NCBI GenBank assembly: GCA_026545225.1
Contig: CM048849.1
Coordinates: 53,204,836 to 53,268,835 of the forward strand
Length of the DNA: 64,000 nucleotides
Direction of reading: 5' to 3'
Origin: Cornus controversa
Taxonomy: Eukaryota > Streptophyta > Magnoliopsida > Cornales > Cornaceae
Under the pieces are notes generated by a model. It searched no databases. It had not been told where the DNA came from and saw only the letters and a program-made list of their open reading frames with translations. This document shows positions 23,101 through 36,026 of this stretch, piece after piece (the stretch's first letter is position 1; each line of letters opens with the position of its first letter). Position numbers and translations under genes: made by a program.

Positions 23101-26100
23101 ATAATTATAGGCGGTCTTGATGTTTGTCCTTTTTTTTTTTTTTTCTTAAACAAAATGTTTGCATCATTAAAAATGTACTAAAAATAAAATCAGCTTATTT
23201 TCTTTCTAATAAAGAATGCATAGCTTGTCTTGTTTTATAGCATCCTCTGTTCTTATCACTGCTTTAGAAGTCTTGTTATGTTCTTGGATCCTGCACGTGG
23301 AGAGTGGATCCTTGTTAAATGACTTAAATCCCAAATAGAATTGCTATCTATGCTTCACAATGCTCGCATGTAAAATGATTTATTATATAAATATATATAT
23401 ATATATATATATAGATATATCCATTAACAAATGGTGGTGGATATGGATGCAGAGATTCATTGGGTCTGTACTTCCCGTTTTGAGTTTTAATATATACTAT
23501 GCAATTAATGTGGATGAAAGGTTATTTGTCTTCAAGTAGTTTGTTGCACATATTATCACAAACTTTTTGTTCTTATTCTTTCTTAAATGTGATTATCCTA
23601 AACGAAGTTTTAAATCTCATAATGTCTGTGCATGCCTACCTGGATTTAAGCTAGGATCCTGAGAATGTATGGTGACTATGTTGCAGTAATATGGTATTTG
23701 TGAAGATTTACATGTTAACCATAACATTGTGTTTCTCTTTTCCTGCTTCTCTGGTTGACAAAAATTTTATGTGACCAGCTTCTGAAAGAGAATTAAACTG
23801 TCTTAGTGGTTCAAAAAAGTATATTGAAATTAGCTTTGAAAATTATTTTGTCTGGTTACTATCACGAGTAACCATTGCCTTTCCTGATCAATATTACTAT
23901 GCCTTTTGCAGGGTGATCTTCGCGCATTCCTCAAAAGAAAAGGGGCCTTAAAACCAATAACTGCTGTGAGATTTGCACTTGATATCGCGAGGTCTTTATC
24001 TCCATTTATATTCTGGACTTGCTTTAGTTAATATGCTACTTTTAGAAGATTGTCAGATGATATGACTGTTTGATTTCAAATTTCAATGTTTAGTTAATTT
24101 GATTAATACTGGTAGATATCATCATCATCCTTGCCTTTATTCCGTACAAACGGGATTGGCCACATGGATTCTCTTTTTCCACTCTTTTCTATCATAGGAC
24201 ATATCTTCTACTAAATTTAATTTTTTGAAATAATTTCTTATCACCTCATTCCATGTTAGTTTTGGTCGACCTCTTTGTCTCTTACCCTCTATGCAAATCA
24301 ATCTTCCTCTTCTCACGGGTGCATCTATAGGTCGGCCTTGAATATGCCCATACCACCTAAGTCTACTCTCTTTTATTTTCTCGCTAACAAGCGCCACGCT
24401 TAGTCTCTCCCTAATGCTTTGATTATTAATCCTATCTTTCCTAGTTACTCCTACCATTCATCTTAACATCCGCATTTCCACCAAATGCATGCGTTGTTCG
24501 TGTTTTTTTTATAGCCTAACATTCTACCCCATATAACATAGCTAGTCTAATCATTGTCCTATATATGTTCCCTTTTAGTTTATTTGACATCCGTTTATCA
24601 CATAGATCCCCACTAGCGTTTCTCCACTTTGTCCAACCTATTCCAATTCTACTACTTGCATCATCATCAATCTCTCCATCCTTTTGTACAATTGATCCTA
24701 AGTTTGAAAGTAATTTCTTTGTGTAATGCTTTGTTCTTGAATCTTTATTATATTATCATTTCCGATATCACTACTAAATTTAACTCTATGTGTTCCGTTT
24801 TAGTTCTACTAATTTTTAAGCCTTTTGGTTCTAGAGCCGTTCTCCAAGCTTCTAATTTTATTGCCAAGGCTTCCTTAGAGCTATCCAAGAGCACAATGTC
24901 ATTTGCTAATAACATGCACCATGGAAGGTCTCCTTGCAAGTCTTTCGTTATTTCATCCATGGTTATCGTGAATAAAAGATGGACTTAGTGCTGAACCTTG
25001 TTGTAATCCTACTCTTATGGGAAAATCACTCGTCTCTTCACATATCTTGAATAAGTTCTACAAGTCTTAAAAGAAATGTTTTTTCTGTAAGGCCCACCAA
25101 ATCATGTCTCTTGGGATTCTATCATATGCCTTTTCCAAGTCTATAAAAACCATGGTAGATAAGGTTATACATATCAATAGTTTCATTATTTTTTTATATT
25201 CTTAAGAACTGCATTTCCCTGAAGTAACAAATGAAGTATATTGTTCAACTTGTTTAATTAGTTTGTTGCATAAAAAAATTCAGGATTAGGCACTGACATA
25301 ACCATTTACGTTGTCAACTCTAAACTTGAGTTTAAATAGTTTGTTGCATAAAAGATTTCAGGATTAGGCACTAACATAACCGTTTACGTTGTCAAACTTG
25401 AGTTTTAGAAATGATGCCAGGTGTTGTGATAGCTCTGACAAGCTGGAGAGGAAAGCAATAAAGCACAAAACAGAGGCCAATTCCAAAATCTATGCAACTT
25501 TGGGGTTAGAATGTTTGGAGAATCATGTCATAGAAAATATTGTATTAGGTCAGCTGGATAAAAAAGAAAGGAAAAAATCAAACTTTGATGAAGTTTAAAT
25601 TACATAGATTGAAGGCAAGCTATTTTATAAAGTATGTTTAAAGACACAGGGAAGAAGAATGCATTAACAATCAAAACCTTGCTACATAGATCATGAAAAG
25701 TGACAATAAGTACAGAAGCATTAAAAAAAATAAGGTAAGGTTGTCATGCATGAGGGGCTAAAATTTAAGTGGAAAGAAGGTCTTCCTGAACTATTTTGCA
25801 GATAAAATTTAGCAGAAGAAATTGGGACAGTGAGAAAATAGATAGAAAAGAGAAGTACTCCAAAATAATATAAGAAAGACAGGTTGAGTAGTGATCATAT
25901 CCACAAGCCAAGTAATGCTTGATAAACTGGGTGGAACTCCAAAACAACTCGAAGATGAAAGGGTTAGGTGCTATGGCTCGACGAGGGACACTAAATGTTT
26001 CTTTTGGCATTAAGGATGGAAAATTGGAAGTAAAGTTGGGAGGGATGGAGAAGATATCCCTATTGAAAGGGTCTCACTTTTCCGGTTGAGTCGGAAGAAA

Positions 26101-29100
26101 AGGAAGCGGTGTTTGATGATTTTTACCATTTAACACTTGTATCTTGAAGGTATCATCTTGTTTCAATGGCAAAATTGTAAATAAGGGAGTTCTTTCTGTC
26201 TTTGCCCCCAATTTGTGCGAGGAAGGAATATATGGTGAGCCTGGAGGGAAGGTGTTCCCTCCTCTCATCTTCCATTGACCTTTCCCTCATCCCAAACAAT
26301 GAAAAGCCAATTTGTTCCTTTAGTTTTTTCTTCCTTCTACTTCTTTCCTCCTAAAGGGACAATTATGGTATCAAGATGATTGAAGTCACTAGCAGCAAAG
26401 GTGAATAGGGGAATCGTCCTAGGCTTTTTAATTTTCAATCTACTACCCCTTTAAGAGATCATCTCCACACACACACACATAAACAAGAGAGCATGAAAGA
26501 TCCTAATTATTTTGTTCATTTATTATACTCTTATTTTATTAATGTTTCATTTCATTTACACCACAACACTGAAGTGTATGTAATACCCAGCATAAAGCAT
26601 GGATGGAAACTACCATTAATTTGCAGATAGGGGAAGTGGCAAAAAAATGTCTTTAAGTCTAAAATATATAAAAAAATAAACCAATTGTCTTAATAATACT
26701 GGTAGATGAAAGAGATATAAAATAGTTTAAGAGATTGGAAATGGGGAAGAACGAATGATAGATAAAATAATAAATTATTAAGTTATTTAGCTTAATTATA
26801 TGGCAACCAAAAAGACAGATGTTAGGATTTTCAGCATGAATTGTCTTTTTGGAAAAGAAATGTTTGACTTCCTCATTAAATAGGCTATGTTTTAATTGAT
26901 AAAGGTTGAATTTTTTGTTGCTTGTAAATAATTTGAAATGCCTTCGTTTTTCTGGAGGCACAATTAGCAACTGTCAGAAACCACGTTTTTTTTAAGCCCA
27001 TTTGTGAGGATTAAGGTTGTTAATAGTGATAAAATCAAGAATAAAGTCTTAATATCTAACCTTTCCATAATTTTTCACATGTTTTGATTTTGGTGCTTAC
27101 TCAGATGTTCTCTATACCAATCTTTACTATTTAAGAAATCTTTGTAGAAGTGTGTGGCTTTAGGATTTGATCTTTCAATGCTGAAACTTAGGCCATACCT
27201 TATGTGGATCATGGATGTGATTGAGATGATTGCTGCAAACATAACCATCTAATAGGGAACATGTTGTGTAAATATTAAAACATTGGAGAGAAAACTCAAA
27301 AGTCTTTTTTCTTTTCTTTTAATTGTAGGAGGGTAACAGGTACATGATATGAAAATAATTGAAATGAGCTAAGGTTTTGGTATGTTTCTGCAATAGAGTT
27401 GCTGGATTTGTGGGAATCTCTTATGAAGCTTTAACGGCTGTAAATACAAACCTTAAATCTATACTATTTTTCCGGATCTTTGACCTACTTTCAGAAACTT
27501 CACTTACAAATGACTTGCACAAGCTCAGTGAGATTCAAATTGTGTCAATAAAATCTTTAGGAGTCTATCCAATTAATTGGCTAACCTATTTAGGTCTTGT
27601 GTCTTGGGAGGTGAAATTTTCTAGAAACACCTTGGAGTTCTAGAATAAGCATTTGGAGAATGCATGTCACTTCTTAACATCATGTTTTAATGTTTTGAGT
27701 TTCCGGAAACTCAGTAGTTGGGGTTAGGCTTTGCTGAATTGAATTGTTGGACACTCAGTGTAGGAATTTTATTCGGGATTTGGGTTGTAGCGCCTTTTTT
27801 TGTTTGGGTTACTGTAAGGTGATAAAATTTAGTTTTATTAGGTGAATGCAGTGTTCAAGATTATGGGTTGACCCGGATCCATGTACTGGTATGACCTACA
27901 GGAAGCTCTACTAACTTAGAAGTTGGACTTCGATGTTTTCCCTTACATCATTTGGTGATTTTGCAGGGGAATGAACTATTTGCATGAGAACAAACCTGAA
28001 GCAATAATTCACCGTGACCTTGAGCCTTCGTAAGTTTTGTTGTTTAAGCTGATTTTTTTTCCCCTTTTACTATTTTCCTTCATATACACATGAAAGATGC
28101 ATAGACTTGGATGAAGGTTCAATTGAATTCCCGTTTTTCACCATATTGGTGTCTGAAAATGGAGAAACTTTCTTATGATGTTTACGATTAAGATAACAGA
28201 AATATATTGAGGGATGATTCTGGGCATCTGAAAGTTGCGGATTTTGGAGTTAGCAAGCTGCTAAAAGTTACCAGCAGAGTCAAAGAAGATAGATCTCTGA
28301 TCTGTGAAGACACTTCTTGTGAGTGTGCTTCTTTTTTGGAATATTGTTTACATCCCTTGTTATTGAAATATGTGTGCGAGTGTGCAGAGGCAATGGAACA
28401 GGGATTATCTTTTGAATCTTAATTTGTAATGATATTGTCGATGTAATAATTTTTGCATTTCTGTGGTACATAAGTGTAGTAGACTTTTGTACATTATCCT
28501 TGATCTGTTTCAGAAATTAGCAATAACTTGGAGCATAAATTTCCTTCCTCAACAATCTAAAGTAATTCTGAGTTTTTGTTATAGAAATGCCAGATTATGA
28601 AATTATAGTTATTACTGAATTTATGTTTATATCATAAACAGGCAGATATGTGGCTCCAGAGGTTTTCAGAAATGAAGAGTATGATACCAAAGTGGATGTC
28701 TTTTCTTTTGCTTTAATTTTACAAGAGGTGAAGATTTCTCATTTCATTTTTTGCTAAATATGTTTCAGAGAGGGCTTGCTTCCTGTGTTAGAATTTAAAG
28801 CATGTACTTTTTTCCTCTGTATGCTCAATAATTTGCATATGTTTTTTTCTCTCTCAATGTTTGTTGATAAAAGAACAACATAATTTGGTTATGGACATGT
28901 CTATGCAATATAATTTCGTTGTGTGCTTTGGCTTTTATATGAATGTCATGATATTCTGGTTTTATGATTGAGTGAAGTATTAAGATGGTAAGCATATTTC
29001 TGATTAATGAATAATTTTTTTGCCTTGTTCATTATGAAAAAAAAAAGAAAAAGAACTGTCATACTTCCAATATAGGTTAATGTTTCCATGGTTGATGTTC

Positions 29101-32100
29101 ATTTCCAATTGAAATTAAATTCTACTGTACATGATTGTTGACCTAACACAATATGTTATATACTTTCAATTACTTGACTAACTTATTAGTAAGCATGGAA
29201 GAGTAGCACTGATCTTGATAAGCCTCACATGCCAACATTTCGGTAAATGTGCTTCATATATAGTGAGATAGGTTGTGAAATGTAAACAGTTGAGTTCTTG
29301 TAGCTCACATGTGGAATAACCATTTTACTAATTTGCAAGTACAGAGCAATTTAACTATAAAGTTAGATGAAGCCAATCAGCTTTGCTTTCAATTTAGTAC
29401 TATGTTTAACAAACGTTTTCTGTGAAATAAGAGCGGTATGTACAATATAGAATTACTAACTACTACTACATTTTTCTGTTTTTTAGAAACAAATAGCACC
29501 TGTTTTTGGTGTTCTTTTTGTAACAATTAACATGGTATTGGAATGAGGTTAAGAAAGGAAAATAAATTGAACCTTAGAAAATTACATATCAGGATTCTGG
29601 TACTTGTGAACTTGGCAGTTATTCCTATCTTCATTACCTTCATGTCTGTATTTGTGCTGTTCCACGTAGAGCTCATTTCTTTTGTGTCATGTGTCCTTTC
29701 TTTTTAGTTGTGGTTCATTTATACTTGAAACCTGAGCATTAACCAATCTGAAGTTTGTACTTGTGATTATAGTTGATTGGGTTTTTATGAAATGCTAGCT
29801 TATGCTTTTCTAAAAACTCTATAGGTCCTAACAGGCTTGATAAGTTGACATTTGTAATGTCTACACTTCAGATGATTGAAGGCTGCTCACCATTTTTCGC
29901 AAAGCAAGAATCAGAAGTCCCTCAGTCTTATGCTGCGAAAGAGCGCCCTCCTTTTAGAGCTCCAGCAAAGCGTTATGCTCATGGACTAAGAGAGTATGTC
30001 CTATATGTTTCAAATGCTTGTTGTATATAATATTTTTTCTTTTGCCTGTAGTAAGTGATATAATGTTGAGCTATTTTATTGCCTTAGCTTTATATAGCAT
30101 GCATCTTTAAAGACACATCTTTTTATTATATGTAATGTACTCTCTGCCTTAATTGTTTATTAGTTTCAAGAAAAGAAATGCCATGACTTGAATAATATCA
30201 GATGCCAGTTAGTGAATTTAACAAGATATATTTTATTGTGTGTGTGTGTGTGTGTGTATAGATATGTTAAATTATAGCAGGTTGCCATGTAGACATAAAT
30301 AACATAATATGAATGCTTTTAGCAAAAATAAAAGACCATTACCCAGTGTGGTCACCATATTGTAGTTTAAATTGCTTAAATATGGATAATATCATATAAT
30401 GCATCAGTTCCTGGACAATCTTCTTATTAAAATAAAATTTTGATGCATGCAAAACAAGTAAAGGTTGAAGCATTGAAGTACAATGTCGGTGCTCTTTGAT
30501 TGATTCTTCTTCAAATTTAGGGCCCGTTTGGTAACAGTTTATGTTTAGTGTTTATTGTTTATAAAAACAAATTTTCAAGATAAACATGTTTGTTAATTTT
30601 TGTTTTGTTTATAAATTTTCAAAACGCTTTTAAAACAACACTGTTCCTAAGCCTTCAAATCCTAAACACCAAAATAATGTTTATTGTTTATGTTTATTAA
30701 AAAAAAAAAACTATTTTTTCTTTTTTAACTAAAATGGTGATTATATTATTTTAATTAAAAATTGAAACTAAAATTGAGAAAATAAAAAGAAAAAAAATTA
30801 TAAAAGGCTATTGTTTGATACAAGGATAAAAATATTAGAATTATCAAATATGGACATAATTACTAATATACTTGAGAATAAGAAATAGTTACTTAGGGGC
30901 ACACAGGCTAAAAATATAAAAAAAAACCTTATTTGAGGAAAATAAAAAAAGAAGTCTCAATTATCTCCTTGTTAAAAAAACAAGAATGGTATTTTGTACT
31001 CATGTCAATCATTCATTTTCAGTGTTGAAACAAAAATAGAAATAAAAAAAATGAAAAAGAAAGTATTAGCATGAGAAGCTCAAGAGCAAGAGTATGTCTT
31101 CCAAATCCCTCTTCTCACTTCATACAAATTGAAAAACTTTCAACTTTTTCATAATTATATATATTTTGTTTTTTTGGCAGGGGTGTACAAAGAACCTGTG
31201 GAACCATAAAGAACTTTAGCTAAACCAAACCGAATCGTTCACTACGGTTTTGGTTCCAAATTTTAGGAACCGTTTACTACGATTCCGGTTCCAATCCTTG
31301 AAATCGGAACCGTTGAATATATATATATATATAGTTATAAAACTCCTATAATGATTTTCTATATATATATATATATATAACTATTACTATGATTTTATAA
31401 CAGTATATATATATATAACAACCTTTTGTTATGTAAAATATTTTAAACAATGGAGTTATTATAACTATTATAAGGTTAAATACAACTCCTATAATAATCG
31501 AATTGAACCGAACTCATTTATTCCAGTTTCAAAATTAAGGAACCGTTGAGAACGGTTCTGATTCCAGTTCTCCCAATAACCGTAAGGAACCGAATCGTGT
31601 ACATCCCCCTACTTGTTGGGACCTTCTGGGTTGTGGGTAATTCTAGTTTTACAGTATAATTTGCAGTGTGTAGATATATATGTAAACCAATATTATTTAT
31701 TTATTTTTTATGTATATTTCTTGCTCTGTTATTATTGTATAGATTTGTTATAGCATAAACTTGACTTTTTATGCAGTTTATTGTGTTGATTTTTTTTTTT
31801 TTTTAAAAACAGTTTAAGGTTAACAAACATGTTTTTCTGTTTAAGATTTTTAAAATAAGCTAAACGTTTTTCCGTTATCAAACAACACTCATGTTTATGG
31901 ATAAACAAAATCGTAACATAAACATTGTTTATATAAACACTTAAACAATAAACACTAAACATAAGCGGTTACCAAACGGGCCATTAATCACCTGTCTGTT
32001 AGTGAGTGAAATGAGCTGGACCTCAACATTGATTATTAAAGGTTTTACAATTTATTATTTTCTAGTATTCTAAGGAATAATATACTATTAAACATCAGGA

Positions 32101-34490
32101 CATGTCTTGTATATATTTTGTCGGTTCATCAGTGATTAAAACATAAAGATGGTGGTGGGAGCTCTGAGACCTTTCACATCCAATTGACAGTTATCCTTAG
32201 GGATGGCAACGGGTCGGTTATGGGGCGGGGATCCCAATCCCCATCCCCATAACCGTTTGATTTTGGAAATCCCATAACCGGTTATAAATTCCCCCCTCCA
32301 CCCCATCCCCGTCCTATAACCGAGCTAACCCACCCCGCCCCGCCCCATAACCGGTTAAAATTCATTTGATTCATAAATTTTCAACATTCTCCAACATTTT
32401 GCCCTTTCCAAAATTTTCTAATTTATTTTTGTTGCCCTTGCTTAAATAAAGGATTACACAACTTCCAACAAAACCAAATATTTTGAAAATTAACATTTTT
32501 TGAAGTATATATACACATAAGTAATATAATATAATATATAATATTATATACTAACAATTAAGAGTAGTATAATCGGTGCGGGTTTTAAATGGGGCGATGC
32601 GACCTTGCCCCGGCCCCGACTGGGTTTTAAATAACAAAACCCATCCCCGTCGCATTTAAATAAACGGTTCTCCAAACCCACTTTAAATGGGGAGGGGCGG
32701 GGCGGGGCGGGTCCCTGCCGGGTTGGGGATCTTTGCCGCCCCTAGTTATCCCTATGTTAGTTATAGCTTTATCATGCAGTTCCTCAATCATTCTGCATGT
32801 CACTGATACCCCTTTCTTTTCTGAAGCATACCCATCTATTTTAGGAAGTCCCTGTATGATCAGATCAGGCATGCATGTCACATGCCTTGTTTCCTGCAAT
32901 TCAAAATTTTCACTTATATCCTGGTTTGAGTGGTTCATATAGTACGGAGTAGAGAATCCAAAAGCTAGAAGCATTGATGGATCCAATTGACAATTGGATC
33001 AAACCCAAAACTCGCAAAATTTATTTTGAGTACATTTCTTAAATTTCCAGCACAATGGCTTGCATCCAAAACTGTATCTTGCTCTTGATTACATCTATTC
33101 CCCTCACGTGAAAAAAACTTAAAACATTATATGTGTGGTGTGTGTGTTTTCCTTCCTTTTTTTTTCAAGGCAATACCTAGCTTGTTTACACACTGAAAAC
33201 TAGGATTCAAATATTTGGACTTTATTTTTCCCTTTTGGGAGTTTGACGATTCTTGTTCCTGAGGTAAATGTTAATATCATCCAATATTGGGCGATATGTG
33301 ATTGCAATATCTGTTTTGTGAAAGAGGGCTTGATGCCATCTTCTTGTTACAGGTTGATTGAGGACTGCTGGAATGAGAAGTCAGCCAAGAGACCAACATT
33401 TAGGCAAATAATCCCTAGGCTGGATACTATCTATAACAGTCTTGGTCACAAGAGGCGTTGGAAGGTTCTTATTCTTCTTTTCCTTTGGTCTGTGTGTGTG
33501 TGCATGCACGCACGTAAAGGAGTTGCATTTCTGTTTGCAGCACTAGTCACTATAGCAGTTGATGAAATCAGGGCCTTTATTTATTTATTTTAATCTCATT
33601 TAGGAAGGGATCTTTCAGGGGTCAGTCATTGCTTGGTGCAGTAGTAAAAATGTGAAGTGTGAGAAGGTGGATTCGAGTTTGAGAACATTTACTTCATATA
33701 ACTAATACTGAACTTAGGTTTAATTAATGGGGACAAATGTTGGGTGATGGTTTTGCTTAGCAAGCAGTCTTTTGCTTCTTGATATATGCAAACTAAAAGC
33801 GTTGTGTGATGTCCTTTTTAGAGGGAGGGATCTTTTGCTTCCTCATATATGCATTTGCAAACAACTAAAGGTGCACACTTTTGTGGAACCTTACCAATTG
33901 GTGGCTCTCTAATTTTTGCTGACATAGCTTGAAATCTGCACCACAAGAAAAATCAGATCCCAATAGTTGATTTGTAAAATAGACAAACAATTCATGAAAA
34001 TTGATAGGAATTAAGAATTATTGATAGGCCTTTTTGTGTTGTGTTTGTGTGAAGTACTAGAGGTGGTGAGTGATTTGATTGTATAAAATTGGTGAGCTGG
34101 TCATAGTATGTACAACTGGGTATTAGAATATGCTATAAATTCTTCAACACGCCTCCTCACATGTGACATTTTGGTCCAACACGGCTCTGATACCATATTG
34201 ACAACTATCTACTTTAAAAACTTGAGCTGTCAGAGAGGGTGTAACTTAAATATATAAATCCTTCAACAGAATAGTATGTTGATTCTTGGATCTGTCACTG
34301 TGCTCATTTGCACACTGTTGCCTTTGACTTTTGTTGATTAACTAAAACTTTTTTTTCCTTTTTTGGTTCCATGTGGTATGTACAGGTTAGAACCTTGAAA
34401 TGCTTTCAAAATCTGGAGGCAATGTGGAAGAAAGATCATTCCAGTCTAAGTAGCCGCAGTGGTTCATCTCGTTCTACTCGCAGCATATAA
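20116..34490 (+). CDS. Ankyrin-repeat Raf/integrin-linked-type protein kinase (BHP/ILK-like)
   Basis: Twelve exons: 20116-20436, 22030-22104, 22251-22346, 22452-22537, 22638-22758, 23912-23991, 27967-28029, 28200-28318, 28642-28727, 29872-29993, 33353-33464 and 34386-34490, giving 461 aa. Ankyrin repeats fill about residues 38-137 ([19 protein letters not shown]), followed by a kinase domain at about 160-430. The active-site set is complete: VAVK with Lys180, HRD with Asp277, Asn282, and DFG at 295-297. The Gly-loop is degenerate ([11 protein letters not shown]) and the catalytic loop reads HRDLEPSN, with Glu where most kinases have Lys; this Glu is typical of this subgroup. The C-tail is Ser/Arg-rich. 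It resembles Arabidopsis At4g18950 (BHP), a Raf-like kinase in blue-light activation of the guard-cell H+-ATPase. Introns 6 and 10 are swollen by transposons. Confidence 0.95.
24115..25170 (-). mobile_element. 5'-truncated RTE-type LINE in kinase intron 6
   Basis: Read on the minus strand, reverse-transcriptase pieces follow in order: [20 protein letters not shown] from about 25160, [11 protein letters not shown] near 25010 (after a frame change), [16 protein letters not shown] at the active site (normally FADDIVL), and the C-terminal block [20 protein letters not shown] near 24350. The 3' end is a short GAT repeat (GGATGATGATGATA at about 24117-24130), the kind of tail RTE-clade elements carry. 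Frameshifts and the mutated active site show that it is dead. It is antisense to the host gene. Confidence 0.85.
25171..27966. other. Remainder of kinase intron 6
   Basis: This is non-coding intron sequence. A 45-bp near repeat (25280-25320 and 25345-25390, around 'ggattaggcactgacataacc') is visible. The open stretches here have no recognisable homology. Confidence 0.5.
30521..31982. mobile_element. Non-autonomous DNA transposon with GGCCCGTTTGGTAAC ends (kinase intron 10)
   Basis: The left end GGCCCGTTTGGTAACAG and the following TTTATGTTTAGTGTTTATTG recur as an inverted copy at the right end (31925-31982). The terminal repeats are therefore about 40 bp or longer, and the element is 1462 bp. 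GGCCCGTTTGG ends are common among plant hAT/PIF-type MITEs. I could not find a matching target duplication, so the superfamily is open. A second foldback element sits inside it. Confidence 0.75.
31180..31609. mobile_element. Foldback element nested in the 30521-31982 transposon
   Basis: It begins GGGGTGTACAAAGAACC. The minus-strand right end reads AGGGGGATGTACACGATTCG. Both arms carry 'ggaaccg' motifs and face each other around an (AT)n centre. It is related to 12447-13062. Confidence 0.65.
32198..32744. mobile_element. hAT-type non-autonomous element (547 bp) in kinase intron 10
   Basis: The left end is TAGGGATGGCAACGGG. The right end on the minus strand is TAGGGGCGGCAAAGATCC, the TAGGGNTGGCAA-type hAT terminus. 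The flanks are GTTATCCT (32190-32197) and GTTATCCC (32745-32752), an 8-bp target duplication with one mismatch. The subterminal regions are G/C-rich with ATAACCGGTT-type repeats. It has no transposase. Confidence 0.8.
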
Positions 34491-35405
34491 ATAAAAGGGT
34501 GAAGAAGTTTCCCTTTTTCCTCTTTGTAGGAAACTAAACCTTTTGTAATTAGGAAGATAGTATCTTTTGTGTTTTTCTTTTTATAGGAATTGGAATTCTT
34601 TGTGATTTGTCAGCTCTCCCTAGATTGGGCTGGGTACAAAAATTGATGTGCATGTATTGTCTGGAAATAGTGAGACTGTTTACATACATTGTGAACATTA
34701 TCTGGGTAATCACTGTTTGATTTTTATGCAATTTTTTTTTTCTTGGACGAATTTTTTGTAAGTTCATTTGGAAGGAGGAATTTCATTGATGCACAGTTAT
34801 GTAATCATTCATACTGCAATGAAATCCACATCTACCTTCATACTGATATTCCAAATACCAGTCATCCTCTGTGGGTGTGTTTTTTGTTTGAATAATCAAT
34901 TATGAGGATGAGCATTTTAACTTCTTTTTTTTCTTCTTTCTTTTTCAATATTAACTAAATATGGTTATGCATATCACAAGTTGTGGTGGGCCCACAAGAC
35001 ATTTTATGACATGTTTGGTTTAAGCTGATTGCAGAGAGAGAGAGAGACATGAGTGGAGGACAGGAAAGAAAAAGCTAGTCTGACCAAACAAGTAAACCAT
35101 AATAAAATAGAAAGTTAGAAACTCAGAAATATAGAGAGAGACATTTTACATAAAGAAACTTTCTGATTTTATAGAATCTTGTTCTATCAATTGAGAGAAT
35201 ACATTTTTATATCTCACCAAAGTGGTTGCTGGAACTACTTTGCTCAAAATGGAGACTTCCATATATGATAAGGTAATCTGCTGCCTTGTTATATTCTTTA
35301 AAGTATTAGGCCGTGTTTGGCAAACAACAATGTCAAAACTCATTAGAGAGACCAAAAACCCCCAAATTTCTCATTCATATATAAGTTATAAAGAATCCAT
35401 CAACA
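34491..35405. other. 3' flank of the kinase gene
   Basis: The first 250 bp probably hold the 3' UTR. The rest is AT-rich with a short (GA)n run near 35035 and no gene. Confidence 0.5.
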
Positions 35406-35522
35406 GGTGGCACTCATGTATGTCTGCTTGGTTCTTATATTCCTCATGTAAGGTTGGAGTGAAGAACATAAGAATTATGCCTAATCTTTGATGATATAGG
35501 GCTAAATATCCTCTATGGGTTT

Positions 35523-35561
<39 letters not shown>

Positions 35562-35729
35562 ATTTCCATGCTCCTCTCATATTTACATGAAGGCCATTTG
35601 GGGACTTCAACCGGTGGCACTCATGTATGTCTGCTTGGTTCTTATATTCCTCATGTAAGGTTGGAGTGAAGAACATAAGAATTATGCCTAATCTTTGATG
35701 ATATAGGGCTAAATATCCTCTATGGGTTT

Positions 35730-35768
<39 letters not shown>

Positions 35769-35936
35769 ATTTCCATGCTCCTCTCATATTTACATGAAGG
35801 CCATTTGGGGACTTCAACCGGTGGCACTCATGTATGTCTGCTTGGTTCTTATATTCCTCATGTAAGGTTGGAGTGAAGAACATAAGAATTATGCCTAATC
35901 TTTGATGATATAGGGCTAAATATCCTCTATGGGTTT

Positions 35937-35975
<39 letters not shown>

Positions 35976-36026
35976 ATTTCCATGCTCCTCTCATATTTAC
36001 ATGAAGGCCATTTGGGGACTTCAACC
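35406..36026. repeat. Three tandem copies of a 207-bp unit
   Basis: Units start GGTGGCACTCATGTATGTCT at 35406, 35613 and 35820. Each is nearly identical, contains an (AC)n(AT)n microsatellite in the same place and ends GGGGACTTCAACC. The copies differ mainly in dinucleotide count. Identity this high implies a recent expansion or an assembly effect. No ORF spans it. The unit size and absence of spacers rule out CRISPR. Confidence 0.95.

Noticed and set aside
25389..25598. Possible small gene in kinase intron 6
   Set aside because: The 69-residue frame has no recognisable domain, promoter or splice context, and lies in repeat-rich intron.
35406..36026. Regular repeats suggestive of a CRISPR array
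   Set aside because: Units are 207 bp, directly adjacent without unique spacers, in a plant nuclear context.
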